NCBI GenBank assembly: GCA_035548175.1
Contig: DASZTO010000024.1
Span: forward strand, 29,051-93,050
Direction of reading: 5' to 3'
DNA length: 64,000 nucleotides
From: CALCHA01 sp035548175
GTDB lineage: Bacteria > Planctomycetota > Phycisphaerae > WQYP01
Below the pieces are notes generated by a model that saw nothing but the letters and a program-made list of their open reading frames with translations, did no database searches and was not told where the DNA came from. Positions 37,801 to 45,248 of the stretch are shown here, in pieces. Each line of letters opens with the position of its first letter. The stretch's first letter is position 1. Made by a program: the position numbers and the translations under genes.

Positions 37801-39348
37801 CAGCTTCATCGCCGCATCGTTCGCGTTCACCGCCACCAGCAGACCCGCCAGCTCCACCCGCGCATCCGCCGGCAGCTGCGGGTCCTCCGCCAGCCCCTCC
37901 AGCATCTGCCGCGCCTGCGCCTCCTGCCCATGCGACCGCAAGCTATCGCACGTCACCGCCCACGCCGGCATGAAATAATGGTCGTCCCGGATGATGTCCA
38001 GCGCCAGTATCTGCGCCGCTGACGTGTTCCCGTCTCGCATCTCCGTCCGCAGCAAATCCCGCTTCGCCAGCGCATAGCCGGCATCCAGCTGCACCGCCTT
38101 CCTGAACGCCTCCTCCGCCCCCTTCAAATCCCCCGCATCCGTATCCGCCACCCCCAGCACGTACCACACCTGCGGTATGTTCGGATAGCTCACCGTCAGC
38201 GGCGTGATCATCCCCAGCGCTTCCTGCGTCTTCTTCTCCTTCAGCCGCGCATTGATCGCCAGAATCTGCCCGTCTATGTCCGAATCCTTGCTCCCTATCG
38301 CCTTCTGCGCCATCTGCGCAGCCCCAGCCGTGTCCCCCTGCTGCAACAGCACCTGCCCCAACGCCACCGTCACCTTCGTGTCCTCCGGATGCTCCTTCAA
38401 ATAACTCTCCAGCACCCCGCGCGCAGCGCTCAACCGCTTCCCTTCCTCCGGCTCCCCAGCCGCGTCCGCTATGTGCACGTTCGCCGTCGTGATCGCCAGC
38501 TCCTGCGGCACCGCCTTCTCCCCGCCCTCCTTCACCACCCGATCGTACACCTTCAACGCATCCCCGTAATCATGGTCCTGATACTCATACTCCGCCAGCA
38601 GCCGCGGCGCACGCCCATACTTCGGATCCGCCTTCCACGCCTCCTCCAGCAGCCCCAACGCCTTCTTCCCGCGCTCCCCCGCCGGCTCCTTGTACTCCGC
38701 CAGCTCCTCCCGCGCCTGCCCCATCGCCGTCTGATTCCCCGCCAGCGTCGCCGCCTGCAATGCCCCCTGCGCAGCCGCTCGCCCCTCATCCTCCAGCGTC
38801 TCATACAACCGATCCAGCTCCGCCTCTCCCACCAGGTTCCGCGCCTCCTTCGGCAGCTTCTCCAAACTCGCTATCCCCGTGTCGATCGTCTGAAATATCT
38901 CCTTCCGCGTCGACATCGACAGCGGCTTGATCGCCGTCTGATACTTCCGAAACGCCGGATGCACGTACGTCTCCGCCAGGTTATCCAGCGCCTCCGCGTT
39001 CCCCGGCGACATCTTCAATGCTTCCTGCACGTAGTCCTGCGCATCCTCCTCCCGGCCATCCTGTATCAACGCCTCCGCCAGCAGGTTCCGGATCCGCACC
39101 CCCGTCTCCCCAGTCGGATTCTTCTTCACCGCCTGCGTCAGGAAATCCACCGCCCGCTTCGTGTCATGCTGCCCCAGCGCCAACTCCCCCTTCTTCGCCA
39201 ATGCCGACGGCGTGTGATTGTGCCAATACATGTACCCCCCGCCCGCCGCCACCAGCACCGCCGACGCCGCCGCTGCCGCCAGCATCACGTTCCGCGCCGC
39301 CAACCCGCGACGTTCCGTCTTCTCAAAGGGATGCCCGGTTATCGCCAT
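34825..39348 (-). CDS. giant membrane-anchored TPR protein (PrsT-like, exosortase-linked)
   Basis: A 1507-residue protein with one N-terminal membrane helix (about residues 22-41, VMLAAAAASAVLVAAGGGYM) and then TPR-like repeats over its whole length (for example GELALGQHDTKRAVDFLTQA, GDLKGAEEAFRKAVQLDAGY, GDTPAALATLEETK). It resembles the large TPR proteins (PrsT) of PEP-CTERM/exosortase loci. The upstream neighbour is an EpsI-domain protein, 88 bases away, which supports that link. ATG 39348 is chosen because AAAGG lies upstream. Coding strand is G-rich here, in contrast to the plus-strand genes around. Confidence 0.78.
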   Translation of the reverse strand: MAITGHPFEKTERRGLAARNVMLAAAAASAVLVAAGGGYMYWHNHTPSALAKKGELALGQHDTKRAVDFLTQAVKKNPTGETGVRIRNLLAEALIQDGREEDAQDYVQEALKMSPGNAEALDNLAETYVHPAFRKYQTAIKPLSMSTRKEIFQTIDTGIASLEKLPKEARNLVGEAELDRLYETLEDEGRAAAQGALQAATLAGNQTAMGQAREELAEYKEPAGERGKKALGLLEEAWKADPKYGRAPRLLAEYEYQDHDYGDALKVYDRVVKEGGEKAVPQELAITTANVHIADAAGEPEEGKRLSAARGVLESYLKEHPEDTKVTVALGQVLLQQGDTAGAAQMAQKAIGSKDSDIDGQILAINARLKEKKTQEALGMITPLTVSYPNIPQVWYVLGVADTDAGDLKGAEEAFRKAVQLDAGYALAKRDLLRTEMRDGNTSAAQILALDIIRDDHYFMPAWAVTCDSLRSHGQEAQARQMLEGLAEDPQLPADARVELAGLLVAVNANDAAMKLIEKMPANDATTQRLKGEIALSSGNAAEARKMLAAAVTEDPKNVTLRLEYASVLAGSGLRADARAQLDEAAKGTLTPDEAVRVARGYLTLRLPAQAEGVLKPVLARGKQAEASELESEAEAMMSGGAAATQTARADAGSDPLSAAHAALARKDASGALTIARNALVKDPNNAGLHLAAAEALGEMGKQEEAAKEALAGASNQPDTLPAYATFVSLFPTADAALGGVGFGDQLQGINPSLGAWAIGRLYETAGKGDLARKYYVNGLEASARLTESRPARDALYTALLDLDASQKNGDAIKKDAEAYAARDGYFAPGLRLMAADKLLALGDRAGSEGELAALAGSLTSDTVPPLVLALVQREVAAGQTEKAAAILKPRATAAGADPQLLDAYATLLETSDPAAALKVRQSLVARDTSNPHYRISLAETQAAMGDTPAALATLEETKSMGPTGKELATSARLRYLISMGLLKEAATELASDAGSAKDFESMLAVGRGWEELKRPEEARKELEQIPSYAGEYPAARIALAALDTEAGNAEKGAAELEELSKTSAAAAQQASVPLFHTLVRAGKAPAAKELALAQRTQTLANSQQWQNWTLLAAMAAREGKDYAGAVKLLESMDKDSVTAGAIDRALLELLDGKKREAAGVQGLKDDGPTFNKTFVGIETGTGKADRRVLAAGVPSVVIATVAAMSPGERPGALEEIGKNSRVFPQDVQKVMEEAGTGPEATGRLMKLALANRVLEAGWSTAAIDLADELAKDGGPALTDALIVKQQAETLMERTAEADKTRDEIAAKFKAGDDVPGVRVLLAASWSKEGKAQAALDVLKPLEATGRADVLMALASLDEKLGRLDDAVALDRKIRAAAPDDVAAANNLAYMLAAAHPEDKAALAEAKKDIEFAISKAPQVPVFQDTLGWIEILSGEAGAGTQRVAKVLPALRLDPAVHYHLGVGYAKLGQSGLARMHLEDVGALAGMSAEGKVPEVAMAVEALKTLQ

Positions 39349-39436
39349 TTTTCTACCTTTGCGCTCGTTTCCTCGAAGTGTCCGCATTCGCCCGCCCCGC
39401 CAAAATCCGCCCCGGACGCCCCTCCGCACACGCCCC

Positions 39437-40168
39437 TCACGGCGCAGGATTCAACCGGTCCCGTATGTACGGAAACGTTACCGCCAGCAGCGAATCCACA
39501 CGCGCCCGCGCCGCCTCCAGCCCCGGTCCGCTCGCCGAGTTATCCCCGATCGGCGCCGAATACCGGATCAACGCCCCCGCCGCATTCTGACCCGTCAACC
39601 CGTTCCACACGATCTTCACCTGCTGCCAGTAAAACGACGGCGTAAACGAATCCCCGCATTTGTAAAAATACGCAAAATACATGTATCGGCCTTCACCGTC
39701 CGCTGTCACCAGCTCCCGCACCGTCAGCTTCGTTCCCGATACATCCTCCACCCGGTCCCCCCGGCTCACAATCCGGCTCCCGCCCCCCTCCAGACATACG
39801 TCCGGCGGATGCGTCCCCTTCCGGTTGTCCTCCGAAAATATCACGCACAAATCCACCGGCGCTCCCTCCCCGTCCCGGTACGTCCGGTACACGTAATCAT
39901 GCGTCTCCAATATGTCCATCTCCGCGTCCGAAAACGTGTTCCGCGTCGACGTCCACACGTCCCCGGCGCTTCCCTTCGCCCCCGCCTCATCCAGCGTCGC
40001 CGGTATCGCCTGCGCGGCGATGTCCGACTTCTGCGTCGCACGCGCTTCGCTCACCACCAGCAGCACCGTCAGCAATATCGCCGGCACAATGATCCCCGTC
40101 AGCACCAGCGCTCGCTTCCCCAGTTGCGATACCGTCGCCTCATCCTGTCTTGGATCTTCGTCGCGCAT
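39437..40168 (-). CDS. EpsI-domain (exosortase-associated, DUF3485-like) protein
   Basis: A 243-residue membrane-anchored protein. One helix (about residues 19-40, ALVLTGIIVPAILLTVLLVV) precedes an extracytoplasmic domain with the EpsI hallmark HPPDVCLEGGG, preceded by CVIFSEDNRKGT, and later AYFYKCGDSFTPSFYWQQ. EpsI proteins accompany or are fused to exosortases, which process PEP-CTERM-type proteins and assist exopolysaccharide export. No exosortase gene is within the window. ATG 40168 removes an implausible N-terminal extension. It leads into the giant TPR gene. Confidence 0.8.
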   Translation of the reverse strand: MRDEDPRQDEATVSQLGKRALVLTGIIVPAILLTVLLVVSEARATQKSDIAAQAIPATLDEAGAKGSAGDVWTSTRNTFSDAEMDILETHDYVYRTYRDGEGAPVDLCVIFSEDNRKGTHPPDVCLEGGGSRIVSRGDRVEDVSGTKLTVRELVTADGEGRYMYFAYFYKCGDSFTPSFYWQQVKIVWNGLTGQNAAGALIRYSAPIGDNSASGPGLEAARARVDSLLAVTFPYIRDRLNPAP

Positions 40169-40362
40169 AAGCCCGGCTCTTCCCGCAAAATCAACCCACT
40201 CCAGCACTACGCACCCGCTCCCCCACGGGATTGCCCCCACCCCCTCCCTACCTCATCTTTCACTCATCGACCCAACCCCTCCTGTTCCTTGCTTCGCACC
40301 CCTCCCCCCCCGCTCCGCGAAAATTGAACCTCCCCCCTCTTCCACTACCCTTTCTTCCGGGT

Positions 40363-40368
40363 ATACTA
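40363..40368 (+). promoter_or_regulatory. candidate -10 box before the receiver gene
   Basis: TATACT lies 42 bases before the receiver start in the 242-base divergent gap. A CTTCCA at 17-base spacing is a poor -35 box. Confidence 0.3.
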
Positions 40369-40410
40369 CCGCTCAGCCACCTATCCAAATCCCTAACATG
40401 CTCATGTGCT

Positions 40411-40800
40411 ATGAGTCCTCACAAATCGCCATCTTCTGACCCCGCCGAGTGCCACCTCCTGCTCGTGGACGACCACGCCGACACCCTTATTGCCGTCGGC
40501 AAATACCTCCGCCAGTGCGGATACGTCGTCCACACCGCCGCCACCTTCGCCCAGGCCCTCGAAATCGCCCTGGCACATCCCATCCATGTCCTCGTCACCG
40601 ATATCGGCCTCCCCGACGGCGACGGCTGCGACCTCCTCTCCGAAATCCGCGCCACTCAACCCGTCCGCGGACTCGCCATCTCCGGCTACGGCATGTCCGA
40701 AGACATCGAACGCTGCACCCAGGCCGGCTTCGAAAAACACCTCCTCAAACCCGTCAAACCCGACGACCTCCGCTCCGCCATCGAGCACGCCTGCAAGTAA
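40411..40800 (+). CDS. stand-alone response-regulator receiver protein
   Basis: A 129-residue CheY-like receiver without output domain. LLLVDDHAD holds the acidic pair, VTDIGLPDGDG the phospho-acceptor aspartate, ISGYG the Ser/Thr position and LLKPVKP the lysine, so all phosphorylation residues are present. ATG 40411 is chosen because the upstream frame is Pro-rich and unlike a receiver. It is isolated between the divergent EpsI-like gene and tsf. A hybrid-like partner could be the sensor kinase at 43.3 kb, but this is only proximity. Confidence 0.87.
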   Translation: MSPHKSPSSDPAECHLLLVDDHADTLIAVGKYLRQCGYVVHTAATFAQALEIALAHPIHVLVTDIGLPDGDGCDLLSEIRATQPVRGLAISGYGMSEDIERCTQAGFEKHLLKPVKPDDLRSAIEHACK

Positions 40801-40972
40801 CGCGCGCGTCCCGCCCGCATCGTCCCGCAGGCCGATCCCCCCATTCCCCCACATAACTCCCCGCAACTCCCCAACCTCCCTTTACGTCCCCCCCCCAAAC
40901 CCCTACACTTACCCGACTCGGAACCTGCACCCCGCGGTTCCCACTCAACCTCTTTCCCAGCGAGAACCCCTC

Positions 40973-41875
40973 ATGGCCGAAATCACCGCCAAACTCGTCA
41001 ACGAACTCCGTCAACGCACCAACGCCCCCATGATGGACGCCAAACGCGCCCTCGTCGACGCCAACGCCGAACTCGGCGCAGATGCCCCCAGCGACAACGT
41101 CGTCAACCGTGCCGCCGAGCTACTCCGGGAACGCGGCGCCGCCTCCGCTGACAAAAAACTCGCCAACGAAATGAAGGAAGGCCTCGTCTCCGGTCGCATC
41201 TCCAACGACGGCAAGCTCGGCGTCCTCCTCCGCCTCGGCTGCCAGACCGATTTCGTCGCCCGCAACGATGGCTTCCTCAAGCTCCTCGGCGACCTCACCG
41301 ACCTCGCCTTCGAAAACAACGTCAACGCCCCCGCGGACCTCAACCCCCTCGCCTACCCCGACGGCTCCGGACGCACCGTCGAACAGGTCATCAAGGAACT
41401 CATCGGCGGCACCATCAAGGAAAACATCGGCGTCACCGGCCTCGCTCGCTTCTCCACCCCCAACGGCCGCGTCGAAAAATACGTCCACCACAACGCCAAG
41501 GTTGGCGCGCTCGTCCAGATCGATGGCTCCACCGATGACGCCGTCAAAGTCACCGCCGCCGAAATCGCCATGCACGTCACCGCCGCCGTCCCCCAGGTCG
41601 CACTCGCCGTCGACCGCACCGGCCTCGACCCCAGCATCGTCGCCAGGGAAAAAGAAGCCGCCTCCGAAGGCACCGCCGGCAAACCCGCCAACATCGTCGA
41701 AAAAATCGTCGCCGGCAAACTCGAAAAATACTTCCAGGACGTCGCCCTCGTCGATCAGCCCTTCATCAAAGACGACAAACGCCGCATCCGCGACCTCCTC
41801 GCCGACACCGGCAAAGCCGTCGGCAGCGAAGTAAAAATCATCCGCTTCGCCCGCTTCAAAGTCGGCGAAGCCTGA
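40973..41875 (+). CDS. tsf: elongation factor Ts
   Basis: A 300-residue guanine-nucleotide exchange factor for EF-Tu. The N-terminal UBA-like region KLVNELRQRTNAPMMDAKRA, the core signature LGCQTDFVARNDGFL, and repeats of the dimerisation domain are present. RTNAPMMDAK differs from the common RTGAGMMDCK. The usual upstream partner rpsB is missing: a receiver gene lies 172 bases upstream, so tsf seems to be transcribed on its own. Confidence 0.96.
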   Translation: MAEITAKLVNELRQRTNAPMMDAKRALVDANAELGADAPSDNVVNRAAELLRERGAASADKKLANEMKEGLVSGRISNDGKLGVLLRLGCQTDFVARNDGFLKLLGDLTDLAFENNVNAPADLNPLAYPDGSGRTVEQVIKELIGGTIKENIGVTGLARFSTPNGRVEKYVHHNAKVGALVQIDGSTDDAVKVTAAEIAMHVTAAVPQVALAVDRTGLDPSIVAREKEAASEGTAGKPANIVEKIVAGKLEKYFQDVALVDQPFIKDDKRRIRDLLADTGKAVGSEVKIIRFARFKVGEA

Positions 41876-41897
41876 TCGCGCAGCGCTCACCCATGCA

Positions 41898-41920
41898 GCG
41901 CCGTTGCAAAGCAACGCCGC
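41898..41920 (+). terminator. possible hairpin terminator between convergent tsf and the secreted-protein gene
   Basis: GCGCCGTTGC (41898-41907) pairs with GCAACGCCGC (41911-41920) around an AAA loop with one mismatch. No T tract follows, so intrinsic termination is doubtful; it could act with Rho. Confidence 0.35.
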
Positions 41921-41982
41921 GGCCTCACACGCTCCGTTCGCCCTTCGACCGCGCCCCCGCGATCGGCAGGGCCTCTCACCGC

Positions 41983-42720
41983 TTAGCCATCCAATTCTTT
42001 CACCCTACTCATCTCCAGAATCTGCTGACGCAGCCTTTCGTCCACCGTCGCACCGTCCAGAAACGCTTGCGCCGACTTCTTATCAAACTTCTGCTGCTCA
42101 ATGTACGCCGCCAGAAACCTGCTGTAGGGTCCACTGTAAATTAGCTTTTGGCGACGCACCTCCCACTGCAGATTCCGCTGCGCGATAACCTCCGCACCCG
42201 CACTATCAATCACGGGCGGCTCCTGATCGAACGTCGGATCAATCTCCGACTCCAAATTCTGCCATAGGGAAAGCCACAGCTTCACGCATTGTCCCGGGTT
42301 CGCTGAATCAACAGGTGAATCCACCCGTAGATACACCGCCAGCTGAAGTGCGATGTCCGTCGACGGCATGTGATCGCGCAAACACATGAACGCAAGACCT
42401 TGTTTGTCCGCCATCGCCGCAGGCTGATCGTGTATCGAAACGTTGTCCATCGCCATGCATAGCTCGGCGCAAATTTTCCCTACGTCGTCCGGTGAAGCAT
42501 TCGCATACTTGGTCAAGAGCCTGGCCTTTAACCCATCCACCTCCTCAAGCGACCCCGGCCGCTGCCCATACAACGAACGAATGAGCCTGACTTCGTCGTC
42601 CAACCTCCCGCCCAGCAACACCAAGGGCCGCGAAGCGGCGGCTCGACCCTCCTGCGCGAAACCGGCCGGCAACCCCAAAGTGCTGCCGCAAAGGACAACA
42701 ACGAACGAAAGCCGCCTCAT
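41983..42720 (-). CDS. secreted protein of unknown function
   Basis: A 245-residue protein with a signal peptide (MRRLSFVVVLCGSTLGLPAGFAQ, cleavage likely near residue 22). The mature part is mixed helical with Cys residues at about 83, 87 and 112 and no motif I recognise. Codon choice is less biased and GC lower than the neighbours, which may indicate recent acquisition. It is convergent with tsf and has a 586-base upstream region that carries repeats. Function cannot be assigned. Confidence 0.6.
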   Translation of the reverse strand: MRRLSFVVVLCGSTLGLPAGFAQEGRAAASRPLVLLGGRLDDEVRLIRSLYGQRPGSLEEVDGLKARLLTKYANASPDDVGKICAELCMAMDNVSIHDQPAAMADKQGLAFMCLRDHMPSTDIALQLAVYLRVDSPVDSANPGQCVKLWLSLWQNLESEIDPTFDQEPPVIDSAGAEVIAQRNLQWEVRRQKLIYSGPYSRFLAAYIEQQKFDKKSAQAFLDGATVDERLRQQILEMSRVKELDG

Positions 42721-43029
42721 GTCCTGCTGCCTCCCTCATTCCCATCTTCGCGCCACACTACCAGCGCAAGCCCAGGGATCGCAATCCCTGCGGCTCCTCC
42801 GCCTGCCTCTCGCCCTGCCTTCGCCAGCAGGACCAACACCCCCCCCCGCCCCCGCGCGCACAACTTGGCACGCCGCGCCACCATTCCCCCCGGAAAATTT
42901 CCTTTCCAACTCCCACCCCCGCAACCCCTTACCCCAATTTCCCCGCGTCTCTGTGCGCACAAACTGGGCGCAACGCCCCTCTATAGACAAAGAGGAGCAC
43001 TGCGCCATGACCAAAACCCAAAGAAACCT

Positions 43030-43082
43030 TCGTGGTCGGGGGGGGGCTTCACCGCTTCGTGACTTCGTGTTTACGTCGCGGC
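43030..43082. repeat. TTCGTG-type intergenic repeat, copy 3, with a 9-G run
   Basis: CTTCGTGGTC is followed by nine G (43038-43046), CTTCACCGCTTCGTGACTTC and then GTGTTTACGTCGCGGC. The order TTCGTG, poly-G, TTCGTG, TTTACGTCGC matches copy 2. Confidence 0.8.
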
Positions 43083-43249
43083 GGGGGGGAGGGGCTGTGT
43101 CAAATTCCCCCAAAATCCTCATACACAAGCACAAAAACACCACATTTGCAAAAACACAACGGCAAAAACTCAACGTTTTTTGCCAAACACCCCCGACACA
43201 TCGAAGAAAACTCACATTTTCGCTCCACCTTTTCACATCCACCCCCCAC

Positions 43250-43277
43250 ATTACCCATTACCCTTTACTATTTACCA
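43250..43277 (+). repeat. four tandem 7-bp units before the sensor kinase
   Basis: Units ATTACCC, ATTACCC, TTTACTA, TTTACCA end 29 bases before the kinase ATG. Confidence 0.85.
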
Positions 43278-43306
43278 ATTCCTCCGCCGCCCGGACAATC
43301 CCCACA

Positions 43307-45190
43307 ATGGCCAAAAAACGCAGCATCTCCATCTCCCTCGCCGCCAAATGCCAGCTCCTCTTCGGCCTCGCTGTCCTCGTCATCATCGCCGGCGCACTCG
43401 CCGTCCCCTGGCAACGCATGGAACAACTCGCCGTCCAGCCTAACGTCAAAGCCGCCCGCCTCGCCGCCGATCTCTACTTCCGACAAATCCACGCCAACGC
43501 ACTCGCCAACCCCGCCGTCGCCATCTCCGCCACCAACCCCGCCCCCGCTCCAGCCTCCGCCCCCGCCCCCGCCGCCACCGCCCCCGAAGACGCCTGGAAC
43601 GACATCGCCCTCACAGACAACGATTTCCCGCCGCCCCAAATCTACACCGCCCCCTCCGCCACACGCCCCCTTTCCGACCCCGACGCCGCCGGAGACTCCG
43701 TCGCCTCCCAGGCCCTCGCGCTCTTCCGCGACAAACCCCAGGAAACCGACTTCGGCAAAGTCTACACCGTCACTAACCACGCCGGAGACCGCATCCGCGT
43801 CTACCGCTACGCCGCCCCCATCCGCCTCGACGCCTCCTGCCTCCACTGCCACACCGAATACCTCCCCTGGATCCGCGGAACCTCCACCACCGGTCCAGCC
43901 ACCGCCTCCGCCCTCACCCTTCCCGCGCCCGCCTCCCTTCCCTCGCTGCGCGCCGCCGCCATCCCCGCCAACTGGCCCGTCGTCGGCGTCGTCCGCGTCG
44001 ACGTCCCTTACCAGACCGACGAAAACCAGCTCCTCCTCAACCGCATCGTCATCGTCGTCGCCGGCATGCTCGGCGGCACCCTCGCCATCGTCGTCTTCTA
44101 CCTCATCACCAGCCGCCTCATCCTCCAGCCCGTCCGCGTCCTCAAAAACACCGCCGAAAAAGTCGCCAAAGGCGACCTCAACATCCGCTCCGCCATCTCC
44201 ACCGGCGACGAATTTCAGCACCTTTCCGAAACCTTCAACGCCATGCTCGCCAACCTCAAAGCCTCCCAGGACCAGCTCGAATCCACCAACAGCTCACTCG
44301 ACACCCGCGTCGGAGAACTCGCCCAATCCAACGTCGACCTCTTCGAAGCCAACCGCCTCAAGTCCGAATTCCTCACCAACGTCACCCACGAGCTCCGCAC
44401 CCCCCTCAACGCCATCCTCGGCTTCGCCGATCTCATGGGCGACGCCGCCGCCCGCCTCGCCCCGCCCCCGGCCGCCGGCGCCCCCATCCCCGCCAACACC
44501 CCCGAAGCCAAGCTCCAGCGCTACTCCGACAACATCCGCACCAGCGCCCGCCAGCTCCTCGACCTCATCAACGACCTCCTCGACCTCGCCAAAATCGAGG
44601 CCGGCAAAATCGTCCTCCGCGAAGAAAAGGTCAACGTCGCCGACGTCTGCGAAGCCATGGCCAATTTCATGCGTCCCCTCGCCCAGAAAAAAAACATCGA
44701 CCTCCACATCCAGATCGCCCCCGACATGCCCCTCATCACCACCGACGCCGGCCGCTTCCAGCAGATCCTCTACAATTTCCTCTCCAACGCCATCAAGTTC
44801 ACCCCCACCGACGGCTCGGTCACCATCGCCGCCCGCAAAGACGAACCTGTCGTGGCGGGGGCCGACCCCGCGGGAAATACCGAAACCGCCGTCCGCGTTT
44901 CCATCACCGACACCGGCCCGGGTATTTCGCCGGAGGACCAGAAAGTCATCTTCGACAAGTTCCGCCAGATCGACGGCTCCGTCACCCGCCAGCACGCCGG
45001 CACCGGACTGGGCCTCACCATCGCCCGTGAACTCGCCAGCATGCTGGGCGCCCGCATCGAGTTGCTCTCCGCCATCGGCAAGGGCGCCACCTTCTCCCTC
45101 ATCATGCCCGTCACCAATCCCCAGTCCCAGCCCCCGGCCGACACCCCGCCCCCTCCGGGAGATGCCGCCCATGGCCTTTCACACGCCTGA
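43307..45190 (+). CDS. membrane sensor histidine kinase with DUF3365-like c-heme sensor domain
   Basis: A 627-residue kinase. Membrane helix about residues 13-33, an extracytoplasmic sensor of DUF3365/Tll0287 type with a CxxCH heme-c motif (C178-L-H-C181-H182), a second helix about 245-268, HAMP (about 268-320), a coiled coil, HisKA with H361 in VTHELRTPLN, and HATPase_c with N box, ITDTGPGIS and GTGLGLTIARE. A Pro/Ala-rich insertion (about residues 77-95) splits the sensor. Redox, gas or light-linked sensing by the heme is inference. No cognate regulator is adjacent. Confidence 0.87.
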   Translation: MAKKRSISISLAAKCQLLFGLAVLVIIAGALAVPWQRMEQLAVQPNVKAARLAADLYFRQIHANALANPAVAISATNPAPAPASAPAPAATAPEDAWNDIALTDNDFPPPQIYTAPSATRPLSDPDAAGDSVASQALALFRDKPQETDFGKVYTVTNHAGDRIRVYRYAAPIRLDASCLHCHTEYLPWIRGTSTTGPATASALTLPAPASLPSLRAAAIPANWPVVGVVRVDVPYQTDENQLLLNRIVIVVAGMLGGTLAIVVFYLITSRLILQPVRVLKNTAEKVAKGDLNIRSAISTGDEFQHLSETFNAMLANLKASQDQLESTNSSLDTRVGELAQSNVDLFEANRLKSEFLTNVTHELRTPLNAILGFADLMGDAAARLAPPPAAGAPIPANTPEAKLQRYSDNIRTSARQLLDLINDLLDLAKIEAGKIVLREEKVNVADVCEAMANFMRPLAQKKNIDLHIQIAPDMPLITTDAGRFQQILYNFLSNAIKFTPTDGSVTIAARKDEPVVAGADPAGNTETAVRVSITDTGPGISPEDQKVIFDKFRQIDGSVTRQHAGTGLGLTIARELASMLGARIELLSAIGKGATFSLIMPVTNPQSQPPADTPPPPGDAAHGLSHA

Positions 45191-45248
45191 ATCCCCGCCG
45201 CGCGGCGCTCCCTCGCCCCCGCACCGCGCTTGTGATACAACCCCCCGC

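Larger units (their letters stand above)
42721..43306. other. 586-base intergenic region with repeats, no gene seen
   Basis: Between the divergent secreted-protein and sensor-kinase genes. It holds a Pro/C-rich stretch, the sequence AGAGGAGCACTGCGCCATG (ending at 43009) that starts only a read-through frame, TTCGTG repeat copy 3 with a 9-G run (43030-43082), an A/C-rich stretch and four tandem 7-bp units (43250-43277). The plus-strand frames here are long but lack any recognisable domain. Confidence 0.6.

Noticed and set aside
42443..43306. Long N-terminal extension of the sensor kinase frame upstream of ATG 43307
   Set aside because: The extension crosses TTCGTG and heptamer repeats and is antisense to the secreted-protein gene; the hydrophobic start at 43307 fits a kinase N-terminus.
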